A stretch of 64,000 nt of DNA from Aptenodytes patagonicus (lineage: Eukaryota; Chordata; Aves; Sphenisciformes; Spheniscidae): contig NC_134950.1 of the NCBI RefSeq assembly GCF_965638725.1, forward strand, positions 32,364,932 to 32,428,931. The letters are read 5' to 3'. The notes under the pieces were generated by a model. The model worked only from the letters and a program-made list of their open reading frames with translations. It ran no database searches and was not told the origin of the DNA. Positions 21,927-36,200 of this stretch are shown in pieces (within the stretch, counting starts at the first letter, position 1; the number at the start of each line of letters is the position of its first letter). The translations under genes were made by a program, and so were the position numbers.

Positions 21927-24816
21927 CTTCGAAAACACTGCATGAGAGAGGGCTCTCCATGCTGCATTTCAGGTACGGTATTCCACCATGCACTTACTCG
22001 GTTCTGGAATCTTGGATCAGTATCTCTGCTTGTCCTCAGCTGATTCCTTCCTCTGCATCTTTATCCTTTTTTCCTGGGTCTTTCTCTAAGTCTTGTCACA
22101 GACGTCAATAGGCCCAGAACTTAGCAATCAAAATGTCATGTCTTCATATCTAGTTATAATGCTGTGTAGTCCAGGAATAAAATGTAATGCTGCCTTCAGG
22201 GCAGTAGCCAGTACTGAGGAGAAGTGAGCCAACACAAATCCAGCAGCCTGCCTGTTTTGCGCTGAGGTGATGCTTCCAGATGGCCACCCAGAAGAGGCTC
22301 TTTGAGAAAGATGGTGTGCTGGGCCTGACAGGAGAAACAAATTATTTCTGGAAACAGAAAAACGCTCTGACAAGTGCAGTATCATGGGGCATATCTTCGT
22401 AAGAGCAATGGACAGAGGCAGTCAAGATCACAAAGGACTTGTAGGAAGTCATTATAAAATACTAGTGCCACATTGAAGGGCATGTTGGGATGAATCCCCT
22501 ACCATACTGGAGGAGCACTGCTTATTGTACTGAGTCATAAAAATATAAACCAGTCTGTGTTTTCTGTCTGGTTTTGTTTCTTCCTTTGAACTGAATATTC
22601 TTACAGCATATGTCAGTTACTGAATTTTAAAAATATTTCCCCAAAGAGAAGAGCTCATAAAGGTCCTTTATTCTTTGAAAACTGTGGAAGTCAAGCATAG
22701 TTTTATACTAATAGTGCTACTAATTCTGCATATCATTTATAAACCAACTAATAGTTGTATGCTGCTAATGTGGTTTTCAGAAATAAAACAAAACTCAACC
22801 AGCAAAGGTGCCACTTAAAATGAGCTTGGTTTATAATTCATTCTGAAATAGTAACTGTGCGTATCAGTTAAGAAAAGCTTTTATGGGAGTGAATAAACAG
22901 ATTCCCTAGTTGCTCTTTCCTCCTCTGCAAACATGTATTTCTACTGCCGAGGTTAACAATTGCCAGCAGAAATGTTTGCTAAAATAATATGCAGCATTTA
23001 ACTGGCTGAGAACATACTGTGCCAGTTCCTGACTTTTGTAACTTAATTTCTTGAAGATAATACCGAAGTTTTTCAAGCTACACCTTCATATGAGATAGAG
23101 CAAAAGCTTTACTTCATCTATTTGTCTTCCCTGTCTAATAAATACAATATTGGATACATGCAGCTATCATTTGGATTTTTATGTTGATTTAAAATATGCA
23201 GTTGCTCCCAGCACAGAAAGTTCATTATCATAATAGCACAAGGCACAAAGATGAGCTCAAATGAACAGCAACCACCCAAGGTTAGCACCTGAGTCCTTGA
23301 GGTCTGGAATCTGTGCTTGAAACTCCAGGTAGATTAAATGTGTATATTTTTACTTTAAAGGTCCTCGCACACGGTGATCCACGGGTATGTTCCCATTTGA
23401 CAGACCTAACTCTAACAGAGATACTGTCATAATTTATGAGGGAACAGATTTCCAGAAGTGCAGAATTTGGAGAAAGGAGTTGTATTGGAACTTGAACTGT
23501 ATGTTCAAAGACTTCCTGAAGGTTTGTCTGCGCTTCAGATAACTTCATACGGATTTTGAGGAGCTCAGCAGCATATTGACATTTGTACCACTCTGCTAAG
23601 GGCATACTTTGGTGTTGTGAATATTGTAAGCAAAGCAGTTTGTCTTCACTGTCTTCTGCTAAGAATAGCCATGCCTATAGATCGATGTCTTAAGTTATTA
23701 GTATTGTCAACAAACTATAATAATATTGCTCAACTGAATGTGGTGACCAGCCAATATAGTCTCTCTATACACTTCAATTCTTTCCATGGCAAGAACTTTA
23801 CCTGATATTCTACAAGCTTACTTATGCACCGGTTTTAACTTCTATTTTTATAGACTTCAAGAAGGTATCTAGGCATTACATGCATGTAAGCTATAGAATA
23901 CCTACTCAACACAGATAAAAGTTGAAACATAAAGTATCTAGTCAGCAGACATAAAGGAACTGGATATCAAAACGGGATTTTTATCTAACCATTTTCTATA
24001 ACTAGTTTAATTTAATTTTATCTATTTATTAACATAAGTAAAAGGTATCTCCTCAAGATAGTCATTGTAATGAATTCTTACCACCTATGTGCCTAGAAAA
24101 CCATATTTCTTTAAACTTGAAAACATATCGACATCAGTGACGTGCTACAAAATTTAGTATTGTAATCCCAATATAAAGGTAGTTTGCATTACTGAGAGGC
24201 CATGATAAAAATATTCTCTATTGTAAATTTAAATATGCCACAACATCCTTCGCATGAAGCTCATTCGATGTTCGCAGTCTTATGCTCAGTTACGAAAAAA
24301 AAACTACATGAAAAACCCTAGCATGAATCTGTTGGTCTGATATTATATTAGAATAACAGACATATGTTTGGTTAAAAGCCTGCATAGCACAGGAACAGTA
24401 TGAGTCAGTTTGTTTCACACAAGAATTCCAGATGCAATGCAGTCAATGATATGCACAGATATACTGCAGCAATTAGTAGAATAAAGATCTGAGCCATTCT
24501 GAAGTATTTGTCAGGTATCTCCTTATGTGATTATAATAATAGTGTAATAACTACATTATTCTGTACTAATTGAAGTAAGCATGTCAGAAGATAGAGGAGA
24601 ACAAATAAGATGATGCAGGAGTTGTTATACATACAGAAGCTACATTATATAAACAATAGGCAGCAGATGACAATTTAGATAGGTATTCCCAGGGAAATTA
24701 TTTTACACAGATGAAATTAGGAATATGGAATGCCATATAAATAGCAAAACCGGTGAATTTTATTTAAGCATATATTGCCAGTTAATACCAGCATCAAGCA
24801 AGTTTTATTTCTTAAA
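21927..24816. other. Intergenic, nothing recognised
   Basis: About 2.9 kb of AT-rich sequence. A 107-codon minus-strand open frame at 23282-23605 shows no family I recognise and no flanking splice or promoter signals, so it is not called as a gene. Confidence 0.4.
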
Positions 24817-24996
24817 GTAGTGGATTTCAACCTGTGGACCCTTAGTCATCTGTGGACTATTTGTAGTGGGTTCATGAAGGATTATTTTAAAAATATAATT
24901 CTTACTGTTGGTAGGCTTCCAGTCAGGATCAAGGAGTCTCAATGTCCACTTGAAAATTGTGAGGATCCACAGATCAATAAAGATTAATCACCACAG
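24817..24996. mobile_element. Possible hAT-like DNA transposon remnant
   Basis: The left end GTGGATTTCAACCTGTGGACC resembles the GTGGTTCTCAACCTGTGG terminus of old hAT elements. The right end GGATCCACAGATCAATAAAG ... CACCACAGTG is a degenerate inverted counterpart. The body is about 180 bp with no coding capacity. Divergence is high and no target duplication was confirmed. Confidence 0.35.
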
Positions 24997-27900
24997 TGTA
25001 AGCGGTCACTGTTCAGCCCCAATGATATGAGATAGCAGAGTGTTGGTTACTAGGCTAGTTCCAAATGGTCAGATTTTCCAGACAGGGTTTCTTAATGTTT
25101 TAAAAATATCAAAGATTCTTCTCTGTATCACTCAAACCAGAAGAAAACATGGCAATTTTTGCTCGGTCTCGAATAACTGACAGCATATCCACATTTCATC
25201 GCTCTTTAATTGCATTAGCTAAGTTAAACATCTCAGGGCCCTTAGGATAACCAGTTCAATCCTTACCTTTATTCACTTTCTTGCATGAAGTATATACAGG
25301 TTAAACCATGACAATATTAAACAGAGAATGAGTCAGAGATTGCAAACACTTGTTTTTAGTTTTGTGCGTATGATGCTTTTGTTCACATACTGAAATTGCT
25401 TGGTCAAATTTCACTTAGGTCGGTCACATTTCCCTCTCTAGTATTGATTGATAAAAGTTAACCAGATGAATCAACACTATAAAACTAGAAATATTTGCAG
25501 TACATTTATTTTTATGCTGTTTTCCCATTTTTAAATGAATTATCAATGTATAAAGACAAGAGCTTAAGAATTATAAATATCATTTATTTTCCAAAGATCA
25601 TTTCTAGCAGCAAGCAAATTCAACTCTGCTTCTCAGAGCCTTATTGAGAAACTTAGTGAAAATCAAATATTTGTGACCAGGTATTACCATACTAAAATAG
25701 CTCTACAGAGATTCAAGCAAATATTCAAGGGATAACCATTTCAAAATGAAGGCAGACAAATTGTGAACTTAACCACATTTAGTCAATCTCCATCATGCCT
25801 GCAATGAGGGAGTATACATTCATTTACTGTCTACTGTAGTCCCCCCCAACAAGTCCATATCACCAAAGAAACAGTAAAACTGCATTTTCCAAAGAGGCTT
25901 TTTCTTGCAAAATGCAGCAGTACCATGTTGACTCCAGGTACAGTAACAATGTGAGGTCTGGGGGATACAAGCTGTCCCTGCATACGTATCCCTTGTACAG
26001 TGGTAGCTGGGTTTATTGGCACTACCAGAATTACAGTGATGTCTGACCACTCATAGCCCAGTCCCATGCTACAGGCACAAAACAGGTTTGTCTCCGCAGA
26101 CGCTCCATTGTCCAAACTAATAAGAGTGATGCTCTTGCTGCGACTGCACAGAAGGGAGCACACCATTTGAGAGAGGCAGTAGTGCACAGCAAAGAGGCAA
26201 CTGCTTGTGTCACAAAATACGTTTACGACAGCAGACAGCTCCCATGGAATAGCTGTGATGAGCCAAGGTCTCTGCCGCCTTACCCTGCGCTGCCCACAGC
26301 AGCTAACAACCCTGCTCTGCCTTTTGTGGGGCTTTCACGTAACTGTCTGTAATCAAGCAGAGGTAATCAGCTCAGAGGAACAGATTTCTTCTCCCAGTCT
26401 TATACAAATATATATAATCTATTTCAGTTATTGATTTCTGCTATTTGGTAGTGACGCATTTAAGTTTTAAATCCTCTGTGCTTCTCACTGTCTTAATAAG
26501 CTGCTTCTGCCTCCCCCTCTCCTCGGGCTTTCAGGACATAGTCAATACCTATAAACTCTAAAGATGTGATGGGAAGTTTCATCTCATTACAGTGCTTCAC
26601 GAGGGGAGATTTCTTTATTCCCTCTTGTGATTTGTGTTCAGAGTTTCTGACCTTTAATATCAGTGTTATCTCACCGATACATTGTGTGCCCCTGGGGAAT
26701 GTACTCAAGTATGTCACAGGACTTACTAGGGCATTTTTGCTTTATGTTATACACCTTCCTTATCCACTATAAGAGTATTCTTGTCTGTTTATAGATCACT
26801 GCAATAGCTCTATGAGGAAAATTGTTCTTCTAGAAGATCAGGTTCTGGGGAAATTACTTATATTGCTTTCAGATACTGCTTTTCTACCATATTTTTCACT
26901 GTACTTATGTCAATAATGCAATTTTTTTACTCTTTAATGGTACAATTCCTCAGTAAAGACCAATTATCTTTAGGAATATCATAGCTGTCACTTTTTTTTT
27001 CCACTGTTCTTATCATACCTGTGGTTTTGACTGTGTAGTGTTGCTAAGGTTTCTGGAAATGGGGTTATGACTCACCCTCTTTCTCCCTCTTAGAGCACCT
27101 CCAAGAGGCTTAAAGGGGCTCATAAAATAAAAATACAAGTGAAGGAACAGCTACTCAGCTTCCTAACCCTACAGTACTTCAAAGAGTCCACATACTTCAA
27201 AGTGTCAAGGGATTGTGGGCATGAGATGACAGTAGGTTCCCAGGGCATCCCATTGCTCCTTTGCAAGCCAGCAGTGCTGGCTTCAGCAGTCTCTCCTGGA
27301 TCTCCTCCTGCTAGATATTCCTATTAACCAGTCAGCCCCATGTTAGCACAGCCTCCCTCTGCTCACGGATGCAGCCCCAGCATAACAAATTGCACTTGAA
27401 CAGCTTGAGAGCTGCAGGTGGCTAAAGAGCCCCAAAACTACCACCCGCCATCTAACAGCAGCCAGCAGTTTCCAAATTTGTTGTAAGTCCTTGCAGCTAG
27501 TAACTACAAAGATTTATCATTTTCTCCATCTAAAGAAATTAGACTGCTGCCTTCTCATCCCAGAAATGTGGGGAGGGCAAGTCAAAGGAGGTAACTTCGC
27601 TGAAAGGAGTCTCACAAAGACAGATGGGGCCAGAAAGAAGCTGTACTCAAAGAAATACAAGTCTAAACCATTCTCCATTCTCTGTGTTGCTAAAATTTCC
27701 ATTTTACAAAGAGAAATGGCTGGTCAGGATTCTGATCCTCATCAGAAATTTGCTGAAGCCACTAATGACTTTACTAAAACTGCTAATTTTTGAGCAACAC
27801 TGCACGCTTTTGCATAAAAATGGTCTTTCTATCAACATCAGGTTTAAATATATGCATAACTGGCTCCACGTTACTTGAGAATGATCAAGTTCTCGGAGCA

Positions 27901-28100
27901 AAACTCAGGAAGCTATATAAAGAGAAGTGCCATGGGAATGACAACGTTTTATGTATTTATGAAACTTTTCCATTAGGAAAAGTAGTCAAACGTGAAGCAG
28001 TCTGAGTCTGCTTTTATATATGCACTTTTCCATAGGATTCACACAGCACAAGAGTATGCATGAAAATACATAACATCTAGATGAAATACAAAAGTGATAT
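24997..28100. other. Intergenic, nothing recognised
   Basis: About 3.1 kb of AT-rich sequence with short open frames only. No gene, RNA or clear repeat. Confidence 0.4.
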
Positions 28101-28138
28101 CAATCCCTTTGGTTGGTATCAATGCGTTAAAGGGATTG
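28101..28138. repeat. Short perfect inverted repeat (10-bp stem, 18-nt loop)
   Basis: CAATCCCTTT at 28101-28110 pairs perfectly with AAAGGGATTG at 28129-28138. It has no association with a recognised gene or transposon. Confidence 0.7.
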
Positions 28139-31100
28139 CCCTGCCCCTTTAGGAGCCTGATGTGATCTAAGCAGCGCTGGTCAGCCAGGGCTTGAAACCT
28201 TGGCTGAAAAGGCTCATGCTTTATTTTTTTGGTAACCGTTCCAGAGAAACACTGGATGCAGTGAGCTGAAAAAGACATTTCATTCCAGGTGACATTCAGT
28301 AAAGAGATGTCTCAGCTAAATAAGTACGCTTTAAAGCCTTTACGTATTGTATCAATCACAGAATCAAAATGAAGAAGTAAGTTGCTTGAAAACTGCTGAT
28401 TAATGGTAAAAGTTAATACTGGCGCAGAAGAGAGAAACAAGGGATGAACCGCCAACCTAATTCTTGAGTTGTGATCTAGAAACTATTGAAGTCAGGTAAC
28501 CAATAATGATAGAGTAGGAACCAAAAAAGCCCCCCAAAATAATAAGCTAATATCACGTTATATGATTTTCAGCAGTTTGATAACGAAAGATAAGTAACCA
28601 CAACAAACTTGGGAATACATCAGGCTGATGGTGCCTTGGAAATGCATCAGGTGGCCATGGGCACCTACCTGTATATTGCACCAGAGTTTGTGCAGAAGGA
28701 TCTGATGCTTTCCGTTGCTAATATTTCATTGCAGCGGGGATTCAGGCTTATGCTGGGGTACATCCACTGAATCCACTGGTGTTCTGTGACAAAATGCAGC
28801 CCTTCCTGAGGTGGCCCACGGGGCGGTGACTCCCTGGGTGAGCCTCTTTGAGTCCATGGGAGCTGACTTCATAGGGTCACCATTTTGTTCAGCAAGTGCA
28901 TTTGGGTCCATTCCCCTTCTGCTTTCCTGTGGTCAGGGAGTGATTTTTCTGTGCAAATAAGGGAGGAGAGATTCATCCAAAACCTTCCCTGCATATTAAA
29001 TATGTTTAGGCATGTTAACCTGTCTCTCTGTGCTTGTTTCTGGGATGGCACTGGTCAACAACAAAACCTGTGTTCAACTGAGAGTCAATGGTTAGTTGCC
29101 ATTAAATTTATTCAGGTGACATTGGATTAAAATTCTTGTTGAAATTTCTGAATACAACTAAATAAAACCTCTTTAATGCCAGAATAGCCTTCTAACTAAT
29201 ACCAATTTAGTATGAATTCCTTAAAAAATGCTGAGTGCCAGAGAAATGATGACTGTGTCGAATTGTGCCAACACTATGTGGAGCTCACTTGTATTTTGCA
29301 GCTAGGCAAGTCGTATCAGATTTGCTTTAATGGGTTTTCCCAGAAAGCATTTTCTCAAACTGGTGCACAGCTGAACAACCAGAGCTTGTGCAGTTCTTCT
29401 CTTGGATGTTGCACAATGTCATTTTTCAGCCCTCTAAATGTGAGATTCCAACTAAAGTAACAGAGCATGTAATGTTGGCAATAGAAGCAGGTAATGTGAA
29501 ATTCATACCTCACACCTGCTTTTCTATGCCACTTAGGCTGTGCCAAAATGCTACTCTCTTGCTAGAAGCTAAGCAAATATCAGATGCCTTTCATTTCCCT
29601 GACATGTGTGCCACATGCCACAATGTGCTCCAAGTCTTATTTGCATTTGAAGAAGAAAGAATCAGTCTTTTGTGTGCTTTTATTGCAGTCATCGCTGTTG
29701 TAAGGGTATTCCTTTCCTGGCAGGTATAGATTGCCTAATTGGTCCTGTCCATCCAAGTGTCCCTGTGTTTTACTACATTATCATCCTGTTTGTAAGACTT
29801 GTGCTACCCTGATTTCTTTTCCTAGTGTCCTAAACATGTGTGATGAAGATAAGCAAATGTAAGATAAAAGGCACCCCACATTTTTTTCTTTGCTGTATTT
29901 CTTGCTGCTTCTGCTGGGTGCTGGCTGTTTTGCTTTGGGGGAACACTGATCTCCAGAACTCCAGAGAGTCTTCTATGACTTACAGGTGTGGCAAGCTGTG
30001 TGTTTAAAGGATGCGGGACTTCCCTACTGCCTCCTAACTTCCCTGTTCTTCACAGCCACAGGCAGCCTGGAAACATTCTTGACTAGACTGGTGACTTTGG
30101 ATTTCTTTGGTGGAAGATGAAGAATGATGGCAGGAGAAAACTCTTGCTGGCCACAGTGACATCCCCCACTCTGCCCTTCATTTTTAAGGATGCATTCATC
30201 TTTCCTTCTGCTGAACTCGTGCAGAAATTCAAAAGGATCCAGGAGAAAAAAGAAGTGGTAGAGTGCTCCACGCCTGGACAGGATTCAGCTGTCTATACAT
30301 GGGTGCTTACTGTTATTTTAGACAGTGGGTGCATCCTGCCTGGCCTCCAGCTGCCCACCTTATGGGAAGGTACAGCTCTTCCTATAAGTCCCATGTCATA
30401 TCTGCCAGCCTGTGCAGATGACTTGGATATCCCAAAGTACCTCCAAAGGATGTCTTAAGAAGTGCACTCACATCGCTGGATTCTGTAAGCATAGCAAATA
30501 TTGTAATTTAATTCATTGGAGGTGGGAATAAATTTGGACAGCTCTCACAAAAATCATAGCTCTCTTCAATAAGGTTTTTACAACATAAGATTCTGGTATT
30601 AGGAAACCAAACAGAATTCAGTCTCATTAACAGTCTATCTGCCAAGATCTACAAAAGCAGAAATGAAAGAATATTTTTAATTTTTTGTGTATTTTTCAAT
30701 CTTTCTTTGGGGTGTGCAGTTGGTTCATGAGTAGAGATCAGCATACCCAATAATAAAAATAAAGGGGGATAGAATATGTATCAGTGTTATTATTGTTATG
30801 GAAAGCCAGAAAAGAACTGATAGTTTGCTTGTAAAATATTCTCTTACATGTCAGAAGGAAACATCAGTGATAAATAATTTCAAGTGAGGAATGCAGCTGG
30901 ATTTGGAGGATTTTCTGGGAATATGATTTTCTTCCTCCTGCCCCAACCTAACAAGCAGAATGAAAGTAAACAAATGGCATCAGCCTGTGAGTTAGATTTT
31001 AGTGAAGACAGTCATTGACAAGTCAACCTAACTGTGTTGCTAGAACTTAGCTGCTAGATGAGGTCAGAACGGCTGAATATGCTGTCAACAGTGTCACCAA

Positions 31101-32132
31101 ATTACTTCAGCTTACAGCTTGCCTGCCATGCCTTCCCAGTTAGATATAAAATCTATTAGTTCCTTCTTGCCTGCCTGGATGAATTTCATACACTGTTATG
31201 AGAAAAGAAGATCTCTCCAGCTCCCAAGCACAACCAACAAGAACCTATCTTTAACCTGGGTTTTTTTTTCCCATGAGCCAGCCCAGTTGACCAGTCTGGT
31301 CATTGCTACGCACAGACAACTCACTAAGTAAGAGTTTTGTGCAGCTCTGGAGCAGAGTGGGCTTCACCTGCAAGACAAATACAAGCTAAAGACTCTTCTT
31401 TAGAAGAAGTGACTTGCCAAAAGCTACTACAGGGCTATACTGTATCAGGTATGGTTGATCTGCTGAGTACAAGCTATAAATATTTCAATTCATGGCAGTT
31501 TAGAATTTTTCAGAGGAGAACTTCAACTTCGTGATGTTTCGTTATTATGTGGCACCAGAAAACATAATTGGGAGCCATGAAGAAACAACATGGGTGTTAG
31601 GAAAGAAGAAATCATGGTACAGATTCAACATGTCCTGAGCAGGGAGAATAATGGGAGTTAACTACCCCATCGTAAGAAGCATACTTCAGATGGATTCCTT
31701 TAGCCTTTCAGGTCTAGCAACACAATAGAATTGATATAGTTTAATTGCAGTGGTAGTAATGAACAGGCTTGAAGAGTATAGAGAGAAGAACCACATCTTT
31801 CCCCTTTGGACTCCTCCCAACAAGATTTCAGTGTTGTTGGTTGCCACCATGAGAAGCCATCATCTTGGGTCAAAGGTGCAGAAACGTTCTGATGTGCCTG
31901 AGAAGTGCCGGCCCTGCCCTGGGATGGCAGCTCTTAACTGGAGTGGAGCAACTCCTGTCCTAAAATATGTGTCCACATTTGCAGCTTCACAGTTCGCAGC
32001 CTTCTTCATTCAGCTCTTATCCAGCAGGTTTTTGTTGTTGTTGTGCTCTTTGGATTTAGCTGAACAATCAGATAATTTGATGAAGCACTGTAGGTGGAAA
32101 CAGTATGTTTTTTCCACTGCACAGTGTACAAT
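28139..32132. other. Intergenic, nothing recognised
   Basis: About 4 kb. Open frames up to 162 codons exist (for example 31750-32238), but the longest runs into the microsatellite at 32.1 kb and none has recognisable homology or gene signals. Confidence 0.4.
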
Positions 32133-32134
32133 AA

Positions 32135-32195
<61 letters not shown>

Positions 32196-32196
32196 T
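32133..32196. repeat. Compound trinucleotide microsatellite (TAG)n(TAA)n
   Basis: About ten TAG units followed by about ten TAA units, uninterrupted. It creates an artificial poly-Val/poly-Ile reading frame. Confidence 0.95.
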
Positions 32197-33214
32197 TGCC
32201 TGGTAATTTTTCTTTTTTCCTTTAATATGCTCAAATGAATGTACCTTAGATAATTAGACTCCCAGGCTACTTAAATGTGGATCACTCCAATGGCTACTTC
32301 AGCTGTTTGGAAGCAGCGCACAGCAGCTTCAAACAGAGAGGGAAATAATATCAGCTTTGCTTTCCGCCAGGAAACAAAGAAGGATGTTCTCCACTTGAAA
32401 CTAGTGTAATTTATCATTTCCTGTATACTGACAGGCTGCTAGGTTCAACATAAAGGTAAAGGTGAAACACTGAAACAAATCTGGAAGACTTTAAATTATA
32501 TGAAATAGAAATTTGTGCTGCAAGGGACACACAGAACAGGAATAGTTTTTATTGGTTCCTTGTCAGTATTTTAAATCAGAGTGACAGCAGTGGTGTACTG
32601 GTACTGCCTGGAGGGATTGGAGGGAGAAGTTTCTGTAGACAAAGGTAAAAATACATGGTTTTAACCTTTCCAGCTCCCATAAGAAAAACTTGAACAGATT
32701 GATCAATATTTGGATGGAAGACGTCTAAAGAAACCCAAGTGACTTTGGCTGAATGTAATTGGCTATTTTCTCTTCGCAGAGTGTTCATATTTCCTTAAAT
32801 TTATGTGACAAGGACTTTAGTGCTGAACTGTTGAAATTTGAGTGATAAGATTTTGTTGTAATTGATCAGATTTTTCCTAAGTTATTCCCTGGCTAGGTGA
32901 CTAGATATGAATGCAAATTTTCAATTACATACATGCTTGTCCCAACAGCTTTGAAATACACTCTCCAAACCTCTCTGCCAGCCAGATAGATATAGATGGG
33001 GCTTTTTACAAAGTTTCATAGGAAGAAAATAAAATAAAAGTGGGCTTAAAAGTACAAATGGATTAAAAACGTGATTGGAAAAAATCATGAATAGGTTTAT
33101 CAGGCACTGTTAAGTACAGCAGCTCCACTTCAGTTCAGCTCCCTAAGCCCCTGATTCCTGGAACGAAGGAGTGCACAAGAGGGATCCCTCAATATTTGTG
33201 TCTTCCTTATTTTT
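32197..33214. other. Intergenic, nothing recognised
   Basis: About 1 kb of AT-rich sequence between the microsatellite and the CR1 insertion. No gene or repeat was recognised. Confidence 0.45.
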
Positions 33215-36200
33215 CATAGAATCATAGAATACCAGGTTGGAAGGGACCTCAAGGATCATCTGGTCCAACCTTTCTTGGCAAAAGCACGGTCTAGACAAGA
33301 TGGCCCAGCACGCTGTCCAGCTGAACCTTACAAGTGTCCAATGTTGGGGAATCCACCACTTCCCTGGGGAGATTATTCCGATGGCTGATTGTTCTTATTG
33401 TGAAAAATTTTCCTCTTGTGTCCAATCAGAATCTCCCCAGGAGTAACTTGTACCCATTACCCCTCGTCTTTTCCATGTGACTCCTTGTAAAAAGGGAGTC
33501 TCCATCTTCTCTATAGCCACCCTTTAAATACTGGAACATGGTGATAAGGTCTCCCCTAAGCCTTCTTTTCTCAAGGCTGAACAAAGCCAGTTCTCTCAGC
33601 CTTTCCTCATATGATAGGTTCCCCAGTCCTTTGATCATCTTTGTGGCCCTTCTCTGGACCCTGTCCAGCCCATCCACATCTTTTTTGCATAGCAGGGACT
33701 AAAACTGAACACAGTATTCCAGGTGTGGCCTGACAAGCGCTGAGTAGAGTGGGATAATGACTTCTTTATCTCTGCTGGTGATGCCCTTGTTGACGCAACC
33801 CAGCATCCTGTTGGCTTTCTTTGCTGCAGCAGCACACTGTTCACTCATATTGAGCTTGTTGTCCGCCAGGATCCCTAGGTCCCTTTCCACAGAGCTGCTC
33901 CCCAGCCAGGTAGATCCCAGCCTGTGCTGCACTCCTGGATTATGTTTTCCCAGGTGCAAGACCTTACACTTGTCCTTGTTGAACCTCATAAGGTCCTTGT
34001 TAGCCCACTCTTCCAGCTGTCGTGGTTTAACCTCAGTCGGCAACTAAGCACCACGCAGCCGCTCGCTCACTCCCCCCTCACCTGGTGGGATGGGGGAGAG
34101 AATTGGAAGAGCACAAGTGAGAAAACTCGTGGGTTGAGATAAAAACAGTTTAATAATTGAAATAAAATGATAATAATAATAATATGATAATAATAATAAT
34201 ACACAAAGCAAGTGATGCACAGTACAATTGCTCACCACCCGCCGACCAATGCCCAGCCAGTCCCCGAGCAGCGGCCCCCCCGGCCAGCTTTCCCCAGTTT
34301 ATGTACTGAGCATGACGGCACACGGTATGGAAAGTGTCTTTGGCCAGTTTGGCTGTGCCCCCCTCCCAGCTTCTTGTGCACCTGCAAGCCTTCTCAGTCG
34401 GTAGAGCATGGGAAACTAAAAAGTCCCTGGCTAGTGTAAGCATTACCTAGCAACAACTAAAACATCGGTGCGTTATCAACTTTGTTCTCAGCCTAAATCC
34501 AAAACACAGCACTGTACCAGCTACTAGGAAGGAAATTAACTCTATCCCTGCCGAAACCAGGACACCAGCCTATCCAGGTCTTCCTGCAGGGTGGCTCTCC
34601 CTTCCAAAGTGTCCACTTCCCCACTCAATTTGGTATCATTGGCAAACTTCATCAGGGTACACTTGATCCCATCATCTAGATCACTTATGAAGATATTAAA
34701 CAGTGATGGGCCCAATATTGATTCCTGGGGAACCCCATTTGTGACAGGTTGCCAGTTTGAAAAGGAGCTATTTACCACCACCCTCTGGGTGCGGCCTGTC
34801 AGCCAGTCCCCCAACCACCGCACAGACCACTTGTCTAGACTGTAACGCATCAGTTTCTCTAGGAGGAGGCTGAGGGAAACCATATCGAAAGCCTTGGAGA
34901 AATCCAGGTAGACAATGTCCACCGCTTGCCCCACATCAACCGAGCAGGTTACTTTGTCATAGAAGGTGATCAGGTTTGTCAAGCATGATTTGCCCTTGGT
35001 GAATCCATGCTGGCTTTTACCAATCACGTGCTTCATTTGACTTGTGATAGGACCCAGGAGGATTCGTTCCATAACTTCCCCAGGGACTGAAGTAAGACTA
35101 ATGGGCCTACAATTTCCTGGATTCTCCTTTAAGTGCTTCTTGTAGATGGGCATGACATTAGCCTTCTTCCAGTCTTCTGGGACATCCCCTTATCTCCATG
35201 ACTTCTCAAAGATTCTGGAGAGCGGCTTCACAACGACGTCAGCCAGCTCTCTTAACACCCTCGGATGGATAATGTCAGGGCCCATCGATTTGTAGGGGTC
35301 AAGCGGCTGTAATAGTTCACATACCAACTCTTCCTTCACTGACGGTAGATTGGTGTTTGCATCAACCTGGATGTTTGATCCCAAGGCCTGGGCCCAACAG
35401 TGCTGGTAAAGACAGAGTTGAAGAAAGTATTGAGAACCTCTGCCTTTTCAGCATTGTTGGTGACTAATTCACCTCGCCTGTTTAACAGCAGGCCAGTATT
35501 TTACTTTTGTTTCTGCGTGTTGTTTACACACCTGACCAACCCTTTCTTGTAGTTTTAGACATCTCTGGCCAATTTCAATTCGAGCTGAGCTTTTGCTTTT
35601 CTAACTGCATCTCTGCACGCCCTGGCAATGCCCTTGTAGTTCTCAATGGGTATTCGTCCGCTTTTCCATCTCTGGTACGCTTCTTTTTTGGTTTTAGCAG
35701 ACTCAGAAGCTCGCAGTTAAGCCAAAGGGGTCTCTTGCTTTGCCTACTTCCCTTGCCTTTAAAGGAATGAACTGTTTTTGTGCTTCCAGGAGAGCATTCC
35801 TGAGAAACTCCCGGCACTCGCTAGCTCCTTTATCCTCCATGGAAGCTTCCCACGGAATCCCTGCCAACTGAGCTCCAAGCAAGCTGAAGTTTGCTCTTCT
35901 AAAATCTAAAACCTTGGTCTTAGTATTAACCTTCAGCATGCTCAGCAGGATCCCAAACTCCACAATACTGTGATCACTGCAGCCAAGGCTATCACTAACC
36001 AAAATATTACAAAGCAGGTTTTCTTGGTTTGTGAGTAGCAAGTCCAGCAGTGCCTCATTCCTGGTTGACACATCTAACATTTGTATGAGGAAGCAGTCCT
36101 CTACGCATTCCAGGAACTTGATGGATGACGTGAGCTGCTGTATTATTCTTCCAACAAATGTCTGGGTAGTTGAAGTCACCCCTGAGAACCAGGTTCTGTT

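Noticed and set aside
23282..23605. 107-codon minus-strand open frame with fairly protein-like composition
   Set aside because: No family recognised, no flanking gene signals, and this length is expected by chance. A protein search would settle it.
31750..32238. 162-codon plus-strand open frame
   Set aside because: The last third is microsatellite-encoded Val/Ile; the rest has no recognised homology, promoter or splice signals.
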